From NCBI GenBank assembly GCA_032622095.1, contig CP136066.1:101453319-101517318 (forward strand): a DNA stretch of 64,000 nt, read 5' to 3'. This stretch comes from Siphonodentalium dalli (Eukaryota > Mollusca > Scaphopoda > Gadilida > Siphonodentaliidae). This document shows positions 12,950 through 25,100 of this stretch, piece after piece. The notes below the pieces were generated by a model. The model was not told where the DNA came from, made no database searches, and was given only the letters and a program-made list of their open reading frames with translations. A program made the position numbers and the translations under genes. Positions within the stretch are counted from its first letter, which is position 1. Each line of letters opens with the position of its first letter.

Positions 12950-13143
12950 GGTGGGGAGTAAAATATCTAGGCCTGGATATAATCCATATCCAGAAATCAA
13001 GAAATCCATCTTCATCCTCAATTTGGTCCAAGACCATCGGCTCGTAGACTTTTTACTTTGCCACTAATAATTAAGTCTCGATGGTGAAAAATAATAGATT
13101 ACTGCAGATCTCGAGAAATAACAAACTTTAAAAATTGATATCT
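12950..13143 (-). repeat. Repeat S, first half of a split copy
   Basis: The reverse complement matches 24240-24400, including the shared GAGAAATAACAAACTTTAAA and CATCTTCATCC-CAATTTGGTCC wording. The other half lies at 14254-14330, so the 1.1-kb stretch between them is a later insertion. Confidence 0.65.
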
Positions 13144-13780
13144 AATAACATCTAATATATATTTTGGGACTTCTGTTTGACTGTCTGTTAGCTATGGCCG
13201 GGATAACGGCTGGACCGATTGAGCTCAAACTTCCAATCTAAGGTTAAAAACCACGGGCAGTGTTTACCGCCGTTTTGGAGAAGCTCCCAGTACCCCTTCT
13301 CCACTCCCAGTCACCAAAATGACCTTCATTGGCACTGTGGGGTTAATCGCGTTGATAGTTAAAGAGCGTTCGTATCCGCAGTGTCGTTGATAAAGAGCGT
13401 ATGCGTGTAGTGTGATTCGTACATGTGTATGTCTGGGGCCAGACATCAGCGTGTTGTGTGACGAACGGGGGAGATTTTCATCGGGTAAGTTTTTTCCGCC
13501 CGAGGTGATCTTCACCTTGAAACGGGTAGCCACAAACGTACCTCTTTTAGGGACGGGTACCATCACGGGGCGGGTACCATCATTTCTCTTCATTAAAAAG
13601 GCAGAATTAACTCAAATTTAATTAAAACATTAACAGATTTCGACGAAATTTGATACCTAGGGATACTTTTGTCGGGGGAGTGTTTTGGACGGGTCAAATC
13701 GTTACCCCGACCTGACCTTGACCTTCAAAATGGTCAATTCAAGGTCAAAGCCCGGACGAAATCGGGTCACCTGCTAGTGT
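13144..13780 (+). mobile_element. Dispersed non-coding repeat R, copy 1
   Basis: It starts near TATATTTTGGGACTTCTGTT and ends with the hairpin-like CCCGGACGAAATCGGG and CTAGTGTGATATAT. A reverse-oriented relative lies at 32100-32385, where both ends are again recognisable. It has no ORF of note; 13264-13593 and 13412-13621 are chance frames over each other. Confidence 0.6.
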
Positions 13781-14002
13781 GATATATTAGAAGATGAAGA
13801 ACACTTTTTTCTACACTACATAAAATATGTTCAACAACATGATGTTTTATTTAACAAACTAAACATTAATTCTGCCCCTATTGCACAAAATTTGTCTGAA
13901 TCTTTTAAGATTCTAAAACAAATTCTGAACCCAACAAACCCTAGCGATACTAGATATACATGTATCTGCGATTACATTAAATCATGTGCAGAATCAACCT
14001 AG
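13781..14002 (+). pseudogene. LINE open reading frame, C-terminal fragment
   Basis: An open frame with no start codon of its own reads DILEDEEHFFLHYIKY and ends in a TAG at 14000-14002. The D-E-x-H-F-x-L-x-C-x-x-Y pattern is typical of the C-terminal tail of LINE reverse transcriptases, but the usual Cys is Tyr here. The fragment is strongly 5'-truncated, with only about 73 codons. Confidence 0.7.
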
Positions 14003-14253
14003 AACTACAAGGTACACTTCAAAAACTCATTTAAAAAGAACTCTGTTGTACAATAAACCGTAAATATAAAGCACATATTTCCAAGCTAGATACTTCGATA
14101 TTGATTATATAGAGTGTGTTGGGGATTACCCATTCATTGTTCTGTACTAGTCACTTTGTATGTTACTGTTATATTTTCAGTTTTTGTGTTTAAATTGTTT
14201 GGCTGACACCATTGTAATGGTTTGCTTTCAATAAAATCTTGAATCTTGAATAA
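14003..14253 (+). mobile_element. LINE 3' UTR with polyadenylation signal and repeated terminus
   Basis: The stretch after the LINE stop ends TTTCAATAAAATCTTGAATC and then a second TTGAAT. AATAAA lies at about 14231, followed by the tandem CTTGAATCTTGAAT. Such short 3'-terminal repeats mark CR1-like LINE ends. The next base resumes repeat S. Confidence 0.75.
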
Positions 14254-14330
14254 CTCTGAGCTTTGATAGGTGGGTTCCTCAACTCGAATCACATGTTTTT
14301 TACCCCCAAATCCATATAAATAGTAATTGA
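14254..14330 (-). repeat. Repeat S, second half of a split copy
   Basis: The reverse complement corresponds to 24180-24235. Shared words are ACTCTGAGCTTTGAT(A/G)GG and ACTCGAATCA. It continues the copy interrupted at 13143. Confidence 0.65.
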
Positions 14331-14657
14331 GGGGCGCTTAATTGGATTATGCATCTTTAAAACAATGATATCAATCATATGTGTGCCTTTAAGTTTTTTT
14401 GGACAGTTATGTGCTCATCCTGTGCTGAAAGAATGTATAATGTTCATGGACAGTTCATGAGATAGGTCATGCATATTTTTATCCAACTACTGGTGCTAAA
14501 CAAAATTGAAACTCCGCTAGGATACAGTGTACCAAAGAAGAGGTGTTGAGTGATTTGAATGTGAATGTATAATTAGGATTTAACTGTAACCTATCCCTGT
14601 ATAATGTTGATAGTTCATGACACTGCATATTTTCTCAATGTTACCTATTTTAAATTC

Positions 14658-15069
14658 AAGCCTGCAAATAGTGTGTCTGTCATTTGCAGAATGAGGTTCC
14701 AGAGGGTGAATTTAGTGATGCTACGCTGCATAGTGGGCTAGCATCACCAAATTCTGCTTAGGCCTCATCTTCTGGGAGATATTTATAGTCTCCAATTAAC
14801 ATTGTTTTTAGTTATTTTTTCCCTTCTGTTCAGTTTCTATATCCCCTAATTTGCAGAAGATAAATTGTATAATCGAGGTGATTAATGGATGAACATCATC
14901 AATTTCAACTGGGGAACTGCAATCTGATCCTATGTCTCCCATAGCAGTTGAGGTCAAAGCAGAATGAGGTACCCAGAGGGTGAAGTTGGTGATGGCGTCA
15001 CTAAATTAAGTAAATTCACCATCTGGGGACCTCATTCTGCAAATGACAGACACCCTATTTGCAGGTTTG
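14658..15069. mobile_element. hAT-like MITE family C, long copy
   Basis: Terminal inverted repeats CAAGCCTGCAAATAGTGTGT and GACACCCTATTTGCAGGTTTG face each other, followed inward by TCATTTGCAGAATGAGGT. About 230 bases of extra centre are present compared with the short copies. No clean target duplication was seen for this copy. Others of the family (24563, 25187, 59636) have 8-bp duplications. Confidence 0.8.
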
Positions 15070-15340
15070 GACTCAACTGCATATTTTCTCAATGTTACCT
15101 ATTTGAATGATACCACTTGTGGGGATGCCAAACGTTTTGTTCATGGATTTTGGAACCTAAAGGAAATCCTGGTGAGCTAATAATCAGGGTTCGCGCTGCC
15201 ATTTGTCAAATGCAGAAATTATTCACATTCAAGGCATAAAATATTTTTTTTGGCAAAAGTTTTAGCAAGTCACTTTTTAATTTCTTAATGGAATTATTTT
15301 GTCAAAATAATATTTTTGTTCTCTTCATAATACTATTTAT

Positions 15341-15968
15341 TGTCCCCCGAAAAATTTATTTTCGGGGGACTATAGAAACGGGCTCCGTCCGTACGTTCGT
15401 CCGTCACAATTTTGAGTACCATGGTGTAATCATCTCCTCCTACAGATTTATCCCAGAGATTTGAAACTTCAGAATATTGTTGCCCATACATTGAAGATGT
15501 GCAACATGTATAGATGACGAAAAAATTATTTTTTGACGGAGTTATTAACCCTATTCGACTTGGAAAATTTCAACATTTTTTATAATTTTCTGTATGAGGG
15601 TACCTTCATGGTGTAATCATCTCCTCCTACAGATTTATCCCAGAGATTTGAAACTTCAGAATATTGTTGCCCATATATTGAAGATGTGCAACATGTATAT
15701 AGATGAAGGAAAAAATATTTTTTGACAGGGTTATTAACCCTTTTCGACATTTTTTTATAATTTTCTGTATGAGGGTACATTCATGGTGTAATCAACTCCT
15801 CCTACAGTTTTGATCGTAGATATTTGAAACTTCAAAGTATTGTTGCCCACATATTGGAGATGTGCAACATGTATATATAGATGACGGATTTTATTTTTTT
15901 ACGGAGTTATTAACCCTTTTCGACTTAGAAAATTTCAACATTTAAAAAACAATTTTGTATGAGAGTAC
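15341..15968 (+). repeat. Tandem-unit repeat, three units, interrupted downstream
   Basis: It begins TTGTCCCCCGAAAAATTTAT with its inverse AATTTATTTTCGGGGGAC and GTCCGTACGTTCGTCCGTC. Three units of about 175-185 bp follow, each starting near TCATGGTGTAATCATCTCCT (15420, 15606, 15781). A fourth unit lies at 16546-16720, beyond the inserted element 15977-16537. Confidence 0.8.
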
Positions 15969-15976
15969 CTTCATGG

Positions 15977-16537
15977 CAGGGAAGGATCCAGGGCTGTTTT
16001 GATACCTGTTACAGGTTTGGGCGCCCAAACTCTGGAGGCCTAAATGTCCCCAAATTGCAAGTGAATAGTCTTTATTAATTTAAAGGAATTTAAAGCTGAA
16101 TTTTCTATATTTTGAAGGAAATCTTCTATTATAATTCAACAACATGCAATGCAAATCATCAATATTCAGTTGATATAGAGCCTTTATTTCCATAATCAAG
16201 TGTGCAGTGAGGAATGTTTTAACCCTTTCATGACTGGGACTTCTTGAAATTTAGCAAAAATCCTGTGCCAATGCATTCTCTTATACAGTATATGCGAGTC
16301 TTCCATCTAAGGAGCCTCGCATATATAAGAGAATACATTGGCTTTTATCTTGACGTTGTAAGCCAGTGCATTTTCTTATGCGGAAGACTTGCATATATAA
16401 GAGAATGAAATGGCATAGGATCTTTAAAGCCGCACTAGTGCAGCTCTTGTCATAAAATGGCTAATGTCCCAATTTATATAGGAACATTCTCAAATGCAGA
16501 ACAGGTGCCCCCAAAAAAATCTCTGGATTCTTCCCTG
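15977..16537. mobile_element. hAT-like element G with perfect 8-bp target duplication
   Basis: The ends are CAGGGAAGGATCCAGGG and CTCTGGATTCTTCCCTG, which are inverse with small differences. CTTCATGG occurs directly outside both ends (15969-15976 and 16538-16545). An 8-bp duplication and a CAGGG end are hallmarks of hAT elements. It has no transposase frame. A TTAA element (16219-16464) sits inside it, and G itself sits in a tandem repeat array. Confidence 0.85.
16219..16464. mobile_element. TTAA-type MITE family D, copy 1
   Basis: The left end TTAACCCTTTCATGACTGGG starts at 16219. It has two internal palindromes built on CATTCTCTTATA...TATAAGAGAATG. The right end is worn (GTCATAAAATGGCTAA). 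TTAA flanks and a CCCTTT end suggest a piggyBac-type non-autonomous element. Confidence 0.75.
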
Positions 16538-16545
16538 CTTCATGG

Positions 16546-16720
16546 TGCAATCAACTCCTCCTACAGTTTTGATCGTAGATATTTGAAACTTCAGAGTATT
16601 GTTACCCGCATATTTGAGATGTGCAACATGTATATAGATGACAGAAAAATATTTTTTTTACGGAGTTTTTAACCATTTTCGACTCAGTGTTCGACTTTCA
16701 ACATTTTTTTAATTTCTTTA
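16546..16720 (+). repeat. Fourth unit of the interrupted tandem repeat
   Basis: This matches 15781-15960 (TGATCGTAGATATTTGAAAC, GATGTGCAACATGTATATAG). It continues the array cut by element G. Confidence 0.8.
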
Positions 16721-18290
16721 ACAAAGCGTCATCGACTTGCCACATTGTTGGGTGACACTGTGGTCGGCTGACCTTTTATATATGTTTAAAATTCCTATCT
16801 CACCGAGATAATTCAAAATCCAGTAGATAATATTTTTATTTTTTTGACAATAACAAAAATCGCGAAAGTTGCCGAAGATTTACTCAGGTAAGTCACATGA
16901 CTGATCGGCATGATCACTTGACTGTATTTTCTGGCAAATATCACCTGTTTTGCTAACCGGTGACAGTGGTGAGTGGAGCTTAAAATAATTCCGCCAATCA
17001 TGCAACAAGTTGATAATTACTTATGAAATAATGCAATCTCTCTGATTAATTGCTTTTAACCGATAAATAAATAGTGATCATTAAATAATAACTGGTTGAA
17101 TGTGCTGATTATGAACTGGATTTGCTAGAATATTAGATTATATACAAATAATGATGAATAAAGTGTACTTTGAAACGATAAAAATGGAGTGAAATTAGAT
17201 AATTCATGCGGAAATCCAATGAGCGGAATATAGTGCAAAATTAAATTGAGTTGTTTCTTGAAGAAATAAAAGTTGGGCCTTCTAACTTCTTCTTCGTTGA
17301 ATGGTACAAATTTTGGAAGCTAATTTATTCCAATGAAATATTGTCATACTGTTGTGCGTCAGAGGAGAGCTATTAAAAATCGATGGTAATTAAAAAAGTG
17401 TTTATTAAATATCATGATGGCTTATATTCTTCATCTTCGTTTCCTTTTGTGTGGAGAAGAGCATCATGACTGGGCCATAATTAATAAGGTATTTGTTTGT
17501 CCTCGCCCCGACCGACTCGATTTTAACGCCCGACTGGAAATTCTTTTATTTTTTTTTTTATTTTTTTTTAAAGTAGTGGTATGTTGTCTGAGAAGCTCAT
17601 TTTCGGTCAGAAACTCCAGCAACTGTGACTGAACAGCATAATTAATTATTGTTCTTGTTGTGTTTTTCCAACTATTAAATTTTAATTTGTTATCAAACTA
17701 ATCCCTGACTATTTATTAATATTGATACCCCCGGCCTGCACCATGGAGGGGACCCTTAAGTATGCCATTCCACCTTGCACAAAAAAAAAATCCCTACCTA
17801 CCTACCCACCTGGAAAATTTTGGGTAGGGGTGTGGACAAACAAACAATTTATTAATTTTGGCCCTGCCAGTATTAAACATTACTCATAATTACAAACAAA
17901 AAAAGTGTTCGGTCACAAGCTGTAGTTATATGCTATAATATTTTAACGATTTAGAACATATTAATTCACTTCAGAAATTTATGATTTCTCTCTGCAAGCC
18001 GCTTTCTAAAATCATCCCTATCAAGATATCGCATAAATAACCGAAATAACTCTAATATACAACAGACGGTAGAAACTACAATAGGTATTAGGCACTTTGG
18101 CATAACGGTACTTTTTTCCCTAAATTATAGGCTATACTTGGTTGGGCATTGTTTTTCAGTTTTTGTTTGTTCACTTGTTTTTTGTTTTGTTTTTTTTTAT
18201 TTTCTTGGTCCTGAGCGGGTTAATGAACAAAGTATTCAGTTGGAAAAGAATAAAAAATTACTTTCTCATCACTACCCTGGTGTTGCTCTG
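16721..18290. other. No recognised gene
   Basis: AT-rich DNA with small ORFs only. A short stretch (17770-17860: CCTACCTACC, then GGGTAGGG, then GGACAAACAAA) resembles 30728-30830 and may be a minor repeat. No promoter of EHBP1 could be placed here. Confidence 0.4.
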
Positions 18291-18293
18291 TAA

Positions 18294-18902
18294 AGGCCCC
18301 CACAGACTTCAGCAATTGAGCTTAGCAATCGGACTCGCCAGCCGATTGCTCATGAGTCGTGTTCTCTGCAGACTTGAGCAATTCGGCTCAGCACTCTGTG
18401 ACTATAATTGATTCCAGACCGCTATCACATGACTTACTGTTACCCGAAACTTAGAAAATGACACCCCCCCCTGTACCCACCCACAGTTCCAGGTTTATTT
18501 TCAATAATGGGGGAGTGTATAATTTTTCTATGCCTTCATTAACTGCCTCAGTGACAAAAAATACCGATATTTAAAATAGTTACCTAGATATCAGTCACAT
18601 TCCGAACCAAATGATATATTCTTGGTTTATTCCAGATTGAGTTGGACAACATCACCATTTGAAGGAGAAAACATTTGTTAGCACAAACTGGTTGTAGAGA
18701 CACACATTTCCAACCTGCTTTGCTGAGCAATCGGGCTCGCATACCCCGCACTCTTGAACAATAATTGACCTCGCGAGTCAGCAAATTATCAAACATGCTT
18801 GATATGGGAGTCCGATTGCTCGGCAAAATCACCCTGCTGACGTGAGCAATTTTGCTCATGATCAATAGTGCTAAGCTCAGTTGCTCAAGAGTGCTGGGGC
18901 CT
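18294..18902. mobile_element. MITE N, PIF/Harbinger-like, next to the first coding exon
   Basis: The ends are inverse: AGGCCCCCACAGACTTCAGC followed by AATTGAGCTTAGCA, against TGCTAAGCTCAGTTGCTCAA then GAGTGCTGGGGCCT. TAA lies on both sides (18291-18293 and 18903-18905), as in PIF/Harbinger insertions. Subterminal GAGCAAT(T/C)GGCTC-like words recur in both halves. Its right end is 25 bp before the predicted acceptor of the first EHBP1 coding exon. Confidence 0.75.
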
Positions 18903-18927
18903 TAAGAGAATCCTTTGTATTCTGCAG

Positions 18928-19037
18928 GTTATATTTGTTATGAGATGAGACCTATTCAGAGTATTGGCGGTGTGCAGTATTCTATCTTTGTGGAGATGAC
19001 AAGTAATTTGTGCTGCTTTCAAGACTAGACAGAGAGG
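18928..19037 (+). other. EHBP1: Probable EHBP1 5' UTR part of the first coding exon
   Basis: A good acceptor (pyrimidine-rich stretch then GCAG, ending at 18927) precedes this stretch, and it runs without a splice donor into the ATG at 19038. The transcription start and any upstream exon were not found. Confidence 0.5.
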
Positions 19038-19138
19038 ATGAGTGTGTGGAAACGACTTCAAAGAGTCGGAAAGCCAGCCGTCAAGTATGAGTTTACTGCA
19101 TCTTTTGAAGATCTGGTAGTTGAGTGCACCAAAAAATG
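19038..19138 (+). CDS. EHBP1: EHBP1 coding exon 1
   Basis: Starts ATG AGT GTG TGG and encodes the conserved [12 protein letters not shown] opening through VECTKKW. An in-frame TAG 12 bases upstream fixes this ATG as the first possible start. The exon probably begins upstream at 18928, after the acceptor CTTTGTATTCTGCAG, which would make 18928-19037 5' UTR and imply a further non-coding exon. Donor TG|GTAAG; ends in phase 2. Confidence 0.93.
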
Positions 19139-22100
19139 GTAAGATATAGAACTGCCATGACAAATCATGCAGCCAATTAATCAGTGACTGGGTACAAAGT
19201 CAATCATAATTAACTATCAATTTTTCACGACTAATTCACAATCCATTTTCGCCACCGCTAATCCTATAATTATCTTATTGCCGTACGATCCATGCCTGTC
19301 AAAATGATAGTTGTCCAAGCAAGCAATTCCATGCCAACATATATTAATAATATATACAAGTAGCATATATAAAGTGCTTCATCCTGGTGTAGCTCGAAGC
19401 GCTATACTAGTACGGGACATGTATGTAACTCAAAGCCAAAGCAGGCTTTTGTGGTACATAAATAGTCATAAAATACAAAAATTATTTGGAATGATGTTTC
19501 AGAATTACGATCCTATTGATTGTGATATTCAAGGACTTGAATTGACACCAGAAAAAGAATAATCAGAGTAATAGAAGGTTTTTCTCTTAACATGAAAACT
19601 TACAAAAACAAGAAATTGTCAAAATCAGTATATTTCACATACTTCTGTTTAAAATCAAGAATAGAAATGATACATGTGTAGAGATTGACTTACTACATGT
19701 ATTTCTAGTATGCCAAATTTTAGGAAAATGCAATATTCATTCAAATTTCCAATCCATAATTTAAATAACCATGTCTATTTTCTACAGGCAACCAGACAAA
19801 GTATGCATTGTATGGACCCGGCGCAACAGACGTAAGAGCACACAGGTATGTTCTTCATGAGCCGTGTCCATGCTAGACCAGAAAAAATCATTGGGCAAAA
19901 CTTTAAATTGGACCATTCTCAATATCTTTCGGGCCATTTGAAAAAGCTTTGAACCATTTATTTTTGAGAAATGCAAATCCGAGTAAAATTTCTGTAAAAT
20001 ATTGTTTTTAACACTTTAATGACTGGAGCTTCCTGAAATTTTGCGAAAAACCTGTGCCAATGCATTCTCTTATATATGTGAATCGCCCATAGGGAACCTC
20101 GCATATATAAGAGAATGCACTGGCTTACAGTGTCAAGGTAAATATTGTTGGGCCATTGCATTCTCTTATATATGCAAGTCTCCCAATGGGAGACTCGTAT
20201 ATATAAGAGAATGCATAGGCAGATGGTTTTCACAAATTTCAGGAAGCTCTATCATGGAATGGTTAATTGTGTTTCAGGAGTTATACTTCCTGAAATGTTT
20301 GGCGGGTGTCTGTTTCGCGATGTACACAAATGTAAGCATGATAACTTTAACAAATATTATCCGTGAGGCCAATATAAATAAATTGTTTGATTTACATCCC
20401 ACTTTTTTTGAAAAAATATGGTGGGAGGGCATATTTTATTTTGTATATTTTATTCTTCCTAACATAAATGGACATGGACAGTTCTAGATATTGAAGCAGT
20501 ATCCTATCTTATATATTACAAGGAGAATTTAGATTGTCCAATTTGATCAAAATAGACTGATTAATGCGTCATTGAAATGTAATTTGATGATTAACCCTTT
20601 CATGACTGGAGCTTCCTGATTTTGTTTGCGAAAACCCTGTGCCAGTGCATTCTCTTATATGTGCGAGTCTCCAATAGGGTGCCTCGCATATATAAGAAAA
20701 TGCATTGGCCTAACAATATTTGTCTTGATCTTCTAAGCCAGTGCATACTCTTATATATGCAAGGCTATCTATGGGAGTCTCGCATTTATAAGAGAATGCA
20801 CTGACAAGGGTCTTTAATGCTGCACCAGCACAGCTCTCATCATGAAAGGGTTAAGGTATGATAAATTTTTTTACATAAAAGATAAACAAATAAAAAAATG
20901 AGGAGGGGACTGAAAATAGGGTCGGGAGGGGATGTAAATCTAGCAATTTTTCTATATTGGCCTTTTTGACAAAATTTTGATCATAGATTCTACTCATTAA
21001 TCTCTTGTTTTTAGTTGCATACATGGCAGCCAACGATACAAAACCCGTACAGGGGTACAGTGAGCTGGACTGTTCCAGAGAACCTTGATATTAATGTCAC
21101 GTTATTCAAAGATTCACAGACCGGTGAATTGGAGGACAAAGACTGGACTTTTGTTGTTGAGGATGTGAGTTGATATCATTATGAATAGGCTGTATGTTAT
21201 CTTCGTCCCCAAATCATTATAGTGTGTATGTCATTTGCAGAATGAGGTCCCCAGCAGTGAAAGTTCCAGGGATTTTTTGGGGACACCTGTTTTTGGGCAG
21301 TGATATTCCGAAGGCATATATATCCTGAAGGCCTGAGCGGAGGAAGGTTTTGGAGGGGGTGACCCCCTGGAAATGTTTTGAAAATCCATTGCATTGAGAG
21401 CTAATCTAGGGCTCTTTGAGTCAGTATTTAGAATTTTACTGAGAGGTCAATTTGATAAAGTTCTCAAGCATAACTTTGGAAATTTTTATATATGTATGGA
21501 TTGGAAATGCTTATAAGTTATTGTCAGATGTCTTTTGGTTCAATGGATTATGCTTATCCTGCTTGAAATGAGACTTACCATTTTCACTCTAATTTATATA
21601 ATAGGCTATTTTCTAAAATTCAAGTGAGAGACACATACATAATATACTAGTAGTAGTACAGAAAAAATGTCTATTAAGTTAGTAATTACTATTTGTACTA
21701 ATCTCTAACACTCCATGTTAATTTTTCATTTGGTGTTATGAGATCCCACCTGATAACCAGGTTGATTTGATTAAATTGTCACTGTTCCTGTAGTACTGTA
21801 TTTGATTGAAATACTGAAGTCTGAAGGCTGAATGATAACAAACCTGAACTCATAACTATTTGAAGTTTTCACAGATGAAAGCTAGATAAAGCCAAACATA
21901 CTTTTACATTATTATTCCAACTATTAAACTTAAATCATTTTGTAAACTTAAATGTGTTATGTCAATATATATATAAATATATAATTTTGCATCTTGTTAT
22001 GATATGAATTGGGACCTAAATTGAAAAAAAGTATAAAAAAAAAAAAATGCATAGAGAGCTAGCATCACCAAATCCCCCCACCCTTTGGAACCTCATTCTG

Positions 22101-25100
22101 CTTAGGCCTCCACTGCTGAGGTTTGGCTGAGATTTTCTTGAAGTTCTCAATTTTGTTTTATTTTCCAGAAGTCCATAGTAATCTGTATGTGTGTTAATAT
22201 TTTTTGTTTTCTAAATACCAACAGCAGAACTAAACACCCATCGCATACACAACTGACACATGTGTAGGCCGGTGTATGCGATCATGCATTCTACATGTAC
22301 ATATAAATAAGACAAACATGGTCGGCCATGCTCTGTGTAGCATGGCGTAAATCAAACATTACCCTTACAAGTCACTTTGGAAATTCCCCCATCTTTTGTG
22401 TGTATTTTAAAAACTACAATGTATTATACCTGTAGCTCCCTTAAATTCCTTCACGGAATTGGGTGCAAACCATGCTTGAAAGAGAACTCTGTTCTGGTAA
22501 CTTCTGGACAAAATTAAGCAGTGAAAAGCATGTGCGTTTTGGCGGGAAATGACAGTCCGTATTCCGTAATCAGCCATGGGAATTAGCGTCGACAAATGAA
22601 AATGTTGAGATGAAAGCTTAAATCGCTGTCACCATATTCAGCAAAACCTGAGTTTAACCCACTTTAAATAAACAACTGTCTGTTATGAATGACACACTAT
22701 GACACTAACTGGGTCACTATGTCACCAACCAAAGATGTGTGGGTCACGCAAATCAACTCAGTGTATCTATTTAGGACAGGCTCTTTGATGTTACCGACCA
22801 AGTTGCAAATACAAGTATGATCGAAACAACTCACACTGTATGCAGATATTAAACACGCATTTCTGATCATCTGATGTGCATACGTATGTACTTTAAGGAA
22901 TATGTGATAACTTGCTGTTAATTGCACTGAAAGTTACCAGGTAATCAATTCTGCTAATTAAGACTTTCCGGGATTCAAACGAAATAAATCGGAAATATGT
23001 GACTTTAAACCACAATACAATTAGTGGTTTGGTAATATGGACAAGTTGTCACTGAAAAATATTGATCATCTCTGAAGAGAAATATGAGGGAATGAACATA
23101 CAATATTGAAAGGGCAAGCGTTTATTCCATAAAACCATTCTCTCTATAAACCTGGAAAATTGTGTTGGCAGAAATGAATAGAATGGCATAAAATGTGTAA
23201 CATCAAGCCCAACCAACATCAGAGATATTCTTTGCAAGAGGAATAACTCTAAACCCGTGGTCATAGCCTAATACCTTGCATCTTCACACTAGAGCACATT
23301 CTAGTATCCAATATATTGGAAGTTGTCTCTGAAACTTTTTTGGAACAGGTGAACTGATACACATGTACACCTACTTCAAGGAAAATGACATACCTCACCA
23401 AGTATGTTATATTAAAAATGTTAAAGGGGTGTACTACACTGCTTGCCTGGAAATTTTCCCCATGTTATCGGAAACAGATATGTGGTTTTTTTTTGGCCTT
23501 ATACATTTTATCTTCTGCAAATTAGGTGATATAGAAACTTCTCAGAAGGGCAGAAGGGGAAAAGTAATGATAAACAATGTTAATTTGAGACTACAGATAC
23601 TTCCCAGAAGATGAGGCCTATGGGATACTCGCATATATAAGAAAATGCACTGGCACATGATCTTTAATGCTGCACCAGCGCGACTCCCATCATGAAAGAG
23701 TTATCTTACTGTTCTTTTCTGATTTTCTATCTACAAGCAATCCAAAGGCAAGAGGAAGATTCTGGCGTCTGGTCCCATCAACATGAAGAAGTATGCATCT
23801 GTTATTCCAACGCAACACTCCGTCAAGATGAAACTCAAACCGTCATCGAAGAAAATCAAGAAGGTTGAGATTAGTCTAACTATATCATGTTTGTTCCTCA
23901 GAGAAGGGAAAGCGACGTAAGTAATAATGAATGCATTCTATCATTTATTTATGTCCATGGGTGAAGATAGTGTGGAAGGTTTTATATCTTAAGTTTAACT
24001 TATCTTAAGGATACTTAAGAAATAAATGACTTGCAGATCAATTGGGGTCATTGGATTTTGACCAGCAGAGTAATTAAATCAAAGTGCATGAATCCTGAAG
24101 GATCATATACCAGTACAATTTAAAGATTCACAATCCGAATTAACGCTGGCAGATTACTATTTCTTTGGCGTTGGGGGTAAAAAATATTTGATTCGAGTCG
24201 ATGAACCAACCCATCAAAGCTCAGAGTGATCAGATATTGATTTTTAAAGTTTGTTATTTCTCGAGAGCTGCAGTAATCTATTATTTTTCACCACCTGTAT
24301 TTTTTAGTGGCCCGGTAAAAAAGTCGATAAGAAGACGGGGGTCTCGGACCAAATTGCGGATGAAGATGGATAACTCTGAAGTCAAGTGGCTTTTGTTTGT
24401 CAGATATTTGACAAACCGGCGAAATTTCATTGCACAAAATGTTGTTAAATAACAGGTTTTGGGAAATTTTATACAATAGTTGACTGTGGTTAGCATTATT
24501 TTTGGGCAAATAATCGATTCTGATCACTGAAGCGGCATTTCAAAAAATTTGTTGTTGGGGACCAAGCCTTGAAATAGTGTGTCTGTCATTTGCAGAATGA
24601 GGTCCCCAGAGGGTGAATTTAGTGATGATACCCCGCATAGCGGGCTAGCATCACCAAATTCACCCTCTGGGGACCTCATTCTGCTTACAACTCAGCAGAA
24701 TGAGGTTCCCAGAGGGTGAATTTGGTGATGCTAACCCGCTATGCGGGGGTAGCATCACTAAATTCTCCCTCTGGGTACCTCATTCTGCAAATGACAGACA
24801 CACTATTTCAAGGCTTGTTGGGGACCATTGAATCGCATTGAGTACCTTTAGTAGAACATTAATAATTTTAACAACTTTTCAAAAATACCAAAACATTTAT
24901 AAGTAGCATATTGTTCAAATTCCAACAGTCACCTTAATAACAACATGCAGTGAGCGCGGGCACACAACCGGCTTGAAGTGACATAGGCATGACCGATGTT
25001 CATCAACCAATAACTGAAGCGTCGACTTAAGTTATTGGTATATGAACATGGGAAACATTAATGTTATGGTATGGCGAAATGTACTGATTCCTACGGGCGC

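Noticed and set aside
13264-13621. Facing ORFs of 109 and 69 codons
   Set aside because: They lie in the GC-richer part of non-coding repeat R, overlap on opposite strands, and have no family match that I recognise.
20041-20487. 148-codon ORF
   Set aside because: It runs through a family D MITE and the neighbouring intron and has no protein family resemblance.
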